A stretch of DNA of 64,000 nt. Origin: Coniochaeta sp. PMI_546 (lineage: Eukaryota; Ascomycota; Sordariomycetes; Coniochaetales; Coniochaetaceae). Position numbers and translations under genes: made by a program. Below, in pieces: positions 61,979-64,000 of the stretch (its first letter is position 1; each line of letters opens with the position of its first letter). Location: assembly GCA_021432605.1 (NCBI GenBank), contig MU271158.1:186001-250000 (forward strand), given 5' to 3'. The notes under the pieces are model-generated. The model worked only from the letters and a program-made list of their open reading frames with translations, was not told where the DNA came from and searched no databases.

Positions 61979-63374
61979 ATGTCTCCTCACGCTATCCCGT
62001 CACCTCGCTACGTCACAGAACGCGACCACTGCCCGTTATCACAGTCCGAAATCGAGTCGAGTGGATTCTTACCCGACGAATTACCCTTGGAGTTACTGCC
62101 AGATCCCTACTACAGGCCGTGGGAGTTACTCATCAAGAACTTGCCCACACTTCTCAGAGAAAAGACCATCAGAGCCCGGGTGCACGAGTTACCAGTACTG
62201 AGCGTCAGTCACTTGAAAACAACTTCGGAATGGCGCAGAGCATACGTTATCCTCAGTTTTCTCGCTCATGGGTACATATGGGGCGGTGATCATGCCTCTG
62301 AGGTGAGTTGCATTGTCCTCCGAAGGATCATTTGGACCCTTATGTTGTGGTACATGCTCACTCTTGGCTCAGGTCCTCCCTCCGTCAATCACAGTGCCTC
62401 TCCTCCAGGTCTCGGGTCACCTGGAGCTACCGCCTGTCGCGACATATGCTTCTACCTGTCTCTGGAACTTCCGCAGTTCCAGTAACGACCTCACCCGTCT
62501 TGAATCACTCAAAGCCCTGCACACATTCACGGGAACCGAGGATGAGTCCTGGTTTTACACAGTGTCCGTTGCGATGGAAGCACGAGGAGCACATATCATT
62601 CATACAATGCTGCATGCGCTGAAAGCCGTCAAGAGGAGAGACTATAGCACCATCACACGCTCGCTCGAAGAGATGAGTACCTGTATACGGCAGATTCACT
62701 CGCTGCTCGGACGTATGTACGAGAAGTGTAACCCGATGGTGTTTTACTACCAGATACGCCCCTTTCTGGCCGGCAGCAAGAACATGGCCGCAGCCGGGCT
62801 GCCACGGGGTGTCTTCTATGATGAGGGTGACGGTTACGGCCAGTGGCTCCAGCTCAGAGGCGGAAGTAACGGGCAGAGCTCGCTTATCCAGTTTCTGGAT
62901 ATTGTCCTTGGTGTCGAACATACATCCAGCGGAAACAGTTCCCCAGACGCGAAGATGGGCGCTAGAGAGCCAACCTTCCACCAGGAGGTGAGATCATACA
63001 TGCCCGCTGCACACCGGCAGTTTCTCGAGGATGTTGCTCGGATGGGCAGTATCCGCAACCTGGCCAGTCTTCCGGGTAATGAGCCAGAGCAAGGACGATT
63101 ACGAGCAGCATTCCAGGCTGCGACGAACGCCCTGACCGAGTTCCGGAACAAGCATCTCGAGATCGTTACGAGATATATCATCATCCCTTCCAGGCAGCCG
63201 CCTTTAGATCGAAGCAACATCCATGTCAGTCTTGCCGGAGCTCTCGTTGATCAATCGCTTGATCACAAGGAGAAGGGAGAACTTACGGGAACCGGCGGTA
63301 CAGCACTATTGCCGTTCTTGAAGCAGGTCCGGGATGAGACATACCAGGCAAGGAGTATAGGCACCTGTACGTGA
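61979..63374 (+). CDS. Indoleamine 2,3-dioxygenase (IDO); one intron
   Basis: Predicted 441 residues from exons 61979-62302 and 62373-63374; the 70-bp intron (62303-62372) has a GTGAGT donor and lies in phase 0. The N-terminal GFLPDE...YYRPWELLIKNLPTLL, the small-domain HGYIWGG and the large-domain TGTEDESWFYTVSVAMEARG are all family landmarks. The proximal haem-ligand histidine is H369 (RNKHLEIVTRYI), and the GTGGTALLPFLKQVRDET signature follows near residues 414-431. Length fits fungal IDOs. The enzyme opens the indole ring of L-tryptophan to N-formylkynurenine in the cytosol, the first step toward kynurenine and NAD, and in some fungi toward metabolites. No other kynurenine-pathway gene is in the window. 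Which fungal IDO paralogue this is cannot be told by eye. Confidence 0.95.
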
Positions 63375-64000
63375 ACGCTAGCGACCTCGAATATATGACG
63401 CCAGTGAAAAGCTGTTGACGAGTTGATGACAAGTCGGTTAGACAGCAAGCGTTCTTAGATATAGACAACTAATTCACATCCCATTTGAAATAGATCGTCC
63501 GTCATCATCATCCGTGAACAAAGGTAGCTGCTCTGCTCGCCGAATTGTGGTTTTGGTGGACGATGCTGTCGGCCGGTGCGACGTTCCGCATGCATCAATC
63601 GGCAAAACTTCAACTTCCTCATTTGGAAGCGTTCCGTCGACTGAGTGATATATATCCATTCGATTCGTGTTATTCAGGCGGCATGAAGATGTGGATGAGA
63701 TGATTCGGCGGTGGACTTGCTGTTTGACTCCGTTTGTGAGTTGAGGTTGAGGTTGCCTAGGCATGGGTTCATGAGTGCCTGATTGCAGCAGATTGTCTGC
63801 TCGTTGTAGCGCTCGATAAAGTCCTAGGTCTACAGGGTACCACAAGTTTGCCTGCTGGGTAAATACCTAGGTACCCTACAGGTGCCCGCGCAGAACCCCA
63901 AGAGTTCAGTTCAGTTGTAGTACCAAGGTGGGACCGTGGGAGAACAATGGCATTATTCTAGTGATGGGTGGACATATCAATCTCCCAGAAACCGGGAAGC
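63375..64000. other. 3' flank of the IDO gene; no supported gene
   Basis: A 123-codon minus-strand frame (63845-63474) is rich in Ser/Thr/Arg and has no recognisable domain. I do not count it as a gene. Nothing else is seen. Confidence 0.5.

Noticed and set aside
63474-63845. 123-codon minus-strand frame downstream of IDO
   Set aside because: Ser/Thr/Arg-rich with no domain or start context; probably chance.

Overview
The window looks like filamentous ascomycete (Pezizomycotina) nuclear DNA. Genes carry short 50-95 bp introns with GTATGT/GTAAGT-type donors and CTAAC/CTGAC-like branch sites. The protein families are typical of moulds: secreted FAD oxidases, a Zn2Cys6 regulator, a WSC-GH16 protein and IDO. 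A 36-kb block in the middle has the signature of repeat-induced point mutation (RIP), which is confined to that group of fungi. I cannot name the species.

Left arm (1-16.1 kb, ordinary base composition): a group of oxidative tailoring genes with a regulator, which reads like part of a secondary-metabolite cluster. In order: a secreted berberine-bridge-enzyme-like FAD oxidase (1985-3867, +); a second one pointing at it (4905-6661, -); a 2-oxoglutarate/Fe(II) dioxygenase (7539-8600, -) sharing a 552-bp divergent promoter with an aromatic-hydroxylase-type FAD monooxygenase (9153-10601, +); and a Zn2Cys6 (AflR-type) transcription factor (12599-14282, -). No PKS, NRPS, terpene cyclase, transporter or P450 is visible. 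The backbone enzyme must lie further left, elsewhere, or be lost. About 1.9 kb without a supported gene follows.

Middle (about 16.2-52.28 kb): AT-rich, full of stops in all frames, almost devoid of CpA/TpG yet still rich in CpG. It is a nest of Ty3/Gypsy retrotransposon fossils. Five belong to one chromodomain-bearing family: A (-), B (+, inserted in A with a clean 5-bp target duplication), D (-), E (-) and F (+). One (C, +) belongs to a second Gypsy family. The order C<-D<-E<-F is a Russian doll whose right-hand halves are all missing. F carries two LTRs of different subtype. The simplest reading is a large deletion by recombination between two copies.

Right arm (52.28-64 kb, ordinary composition): an LTR-like segment without RIP marks the border. 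Then come a secreted glucose-oxidase-like GMC oxidoreductase (52719-54689, -), an AKR7-type aldo/keto reductase (56880-57907, -), a decayed two-WSC-domain GH16 glucanase (58826-about 60510, -), and an indoleamine 2,3-dioxygenase (61979-63374, +). Nothing in the sequence shows that these genes share a pathway with the left arm.

All exon/intron calls were made by eye from splice consensus, frame and family similarity. No search was run.
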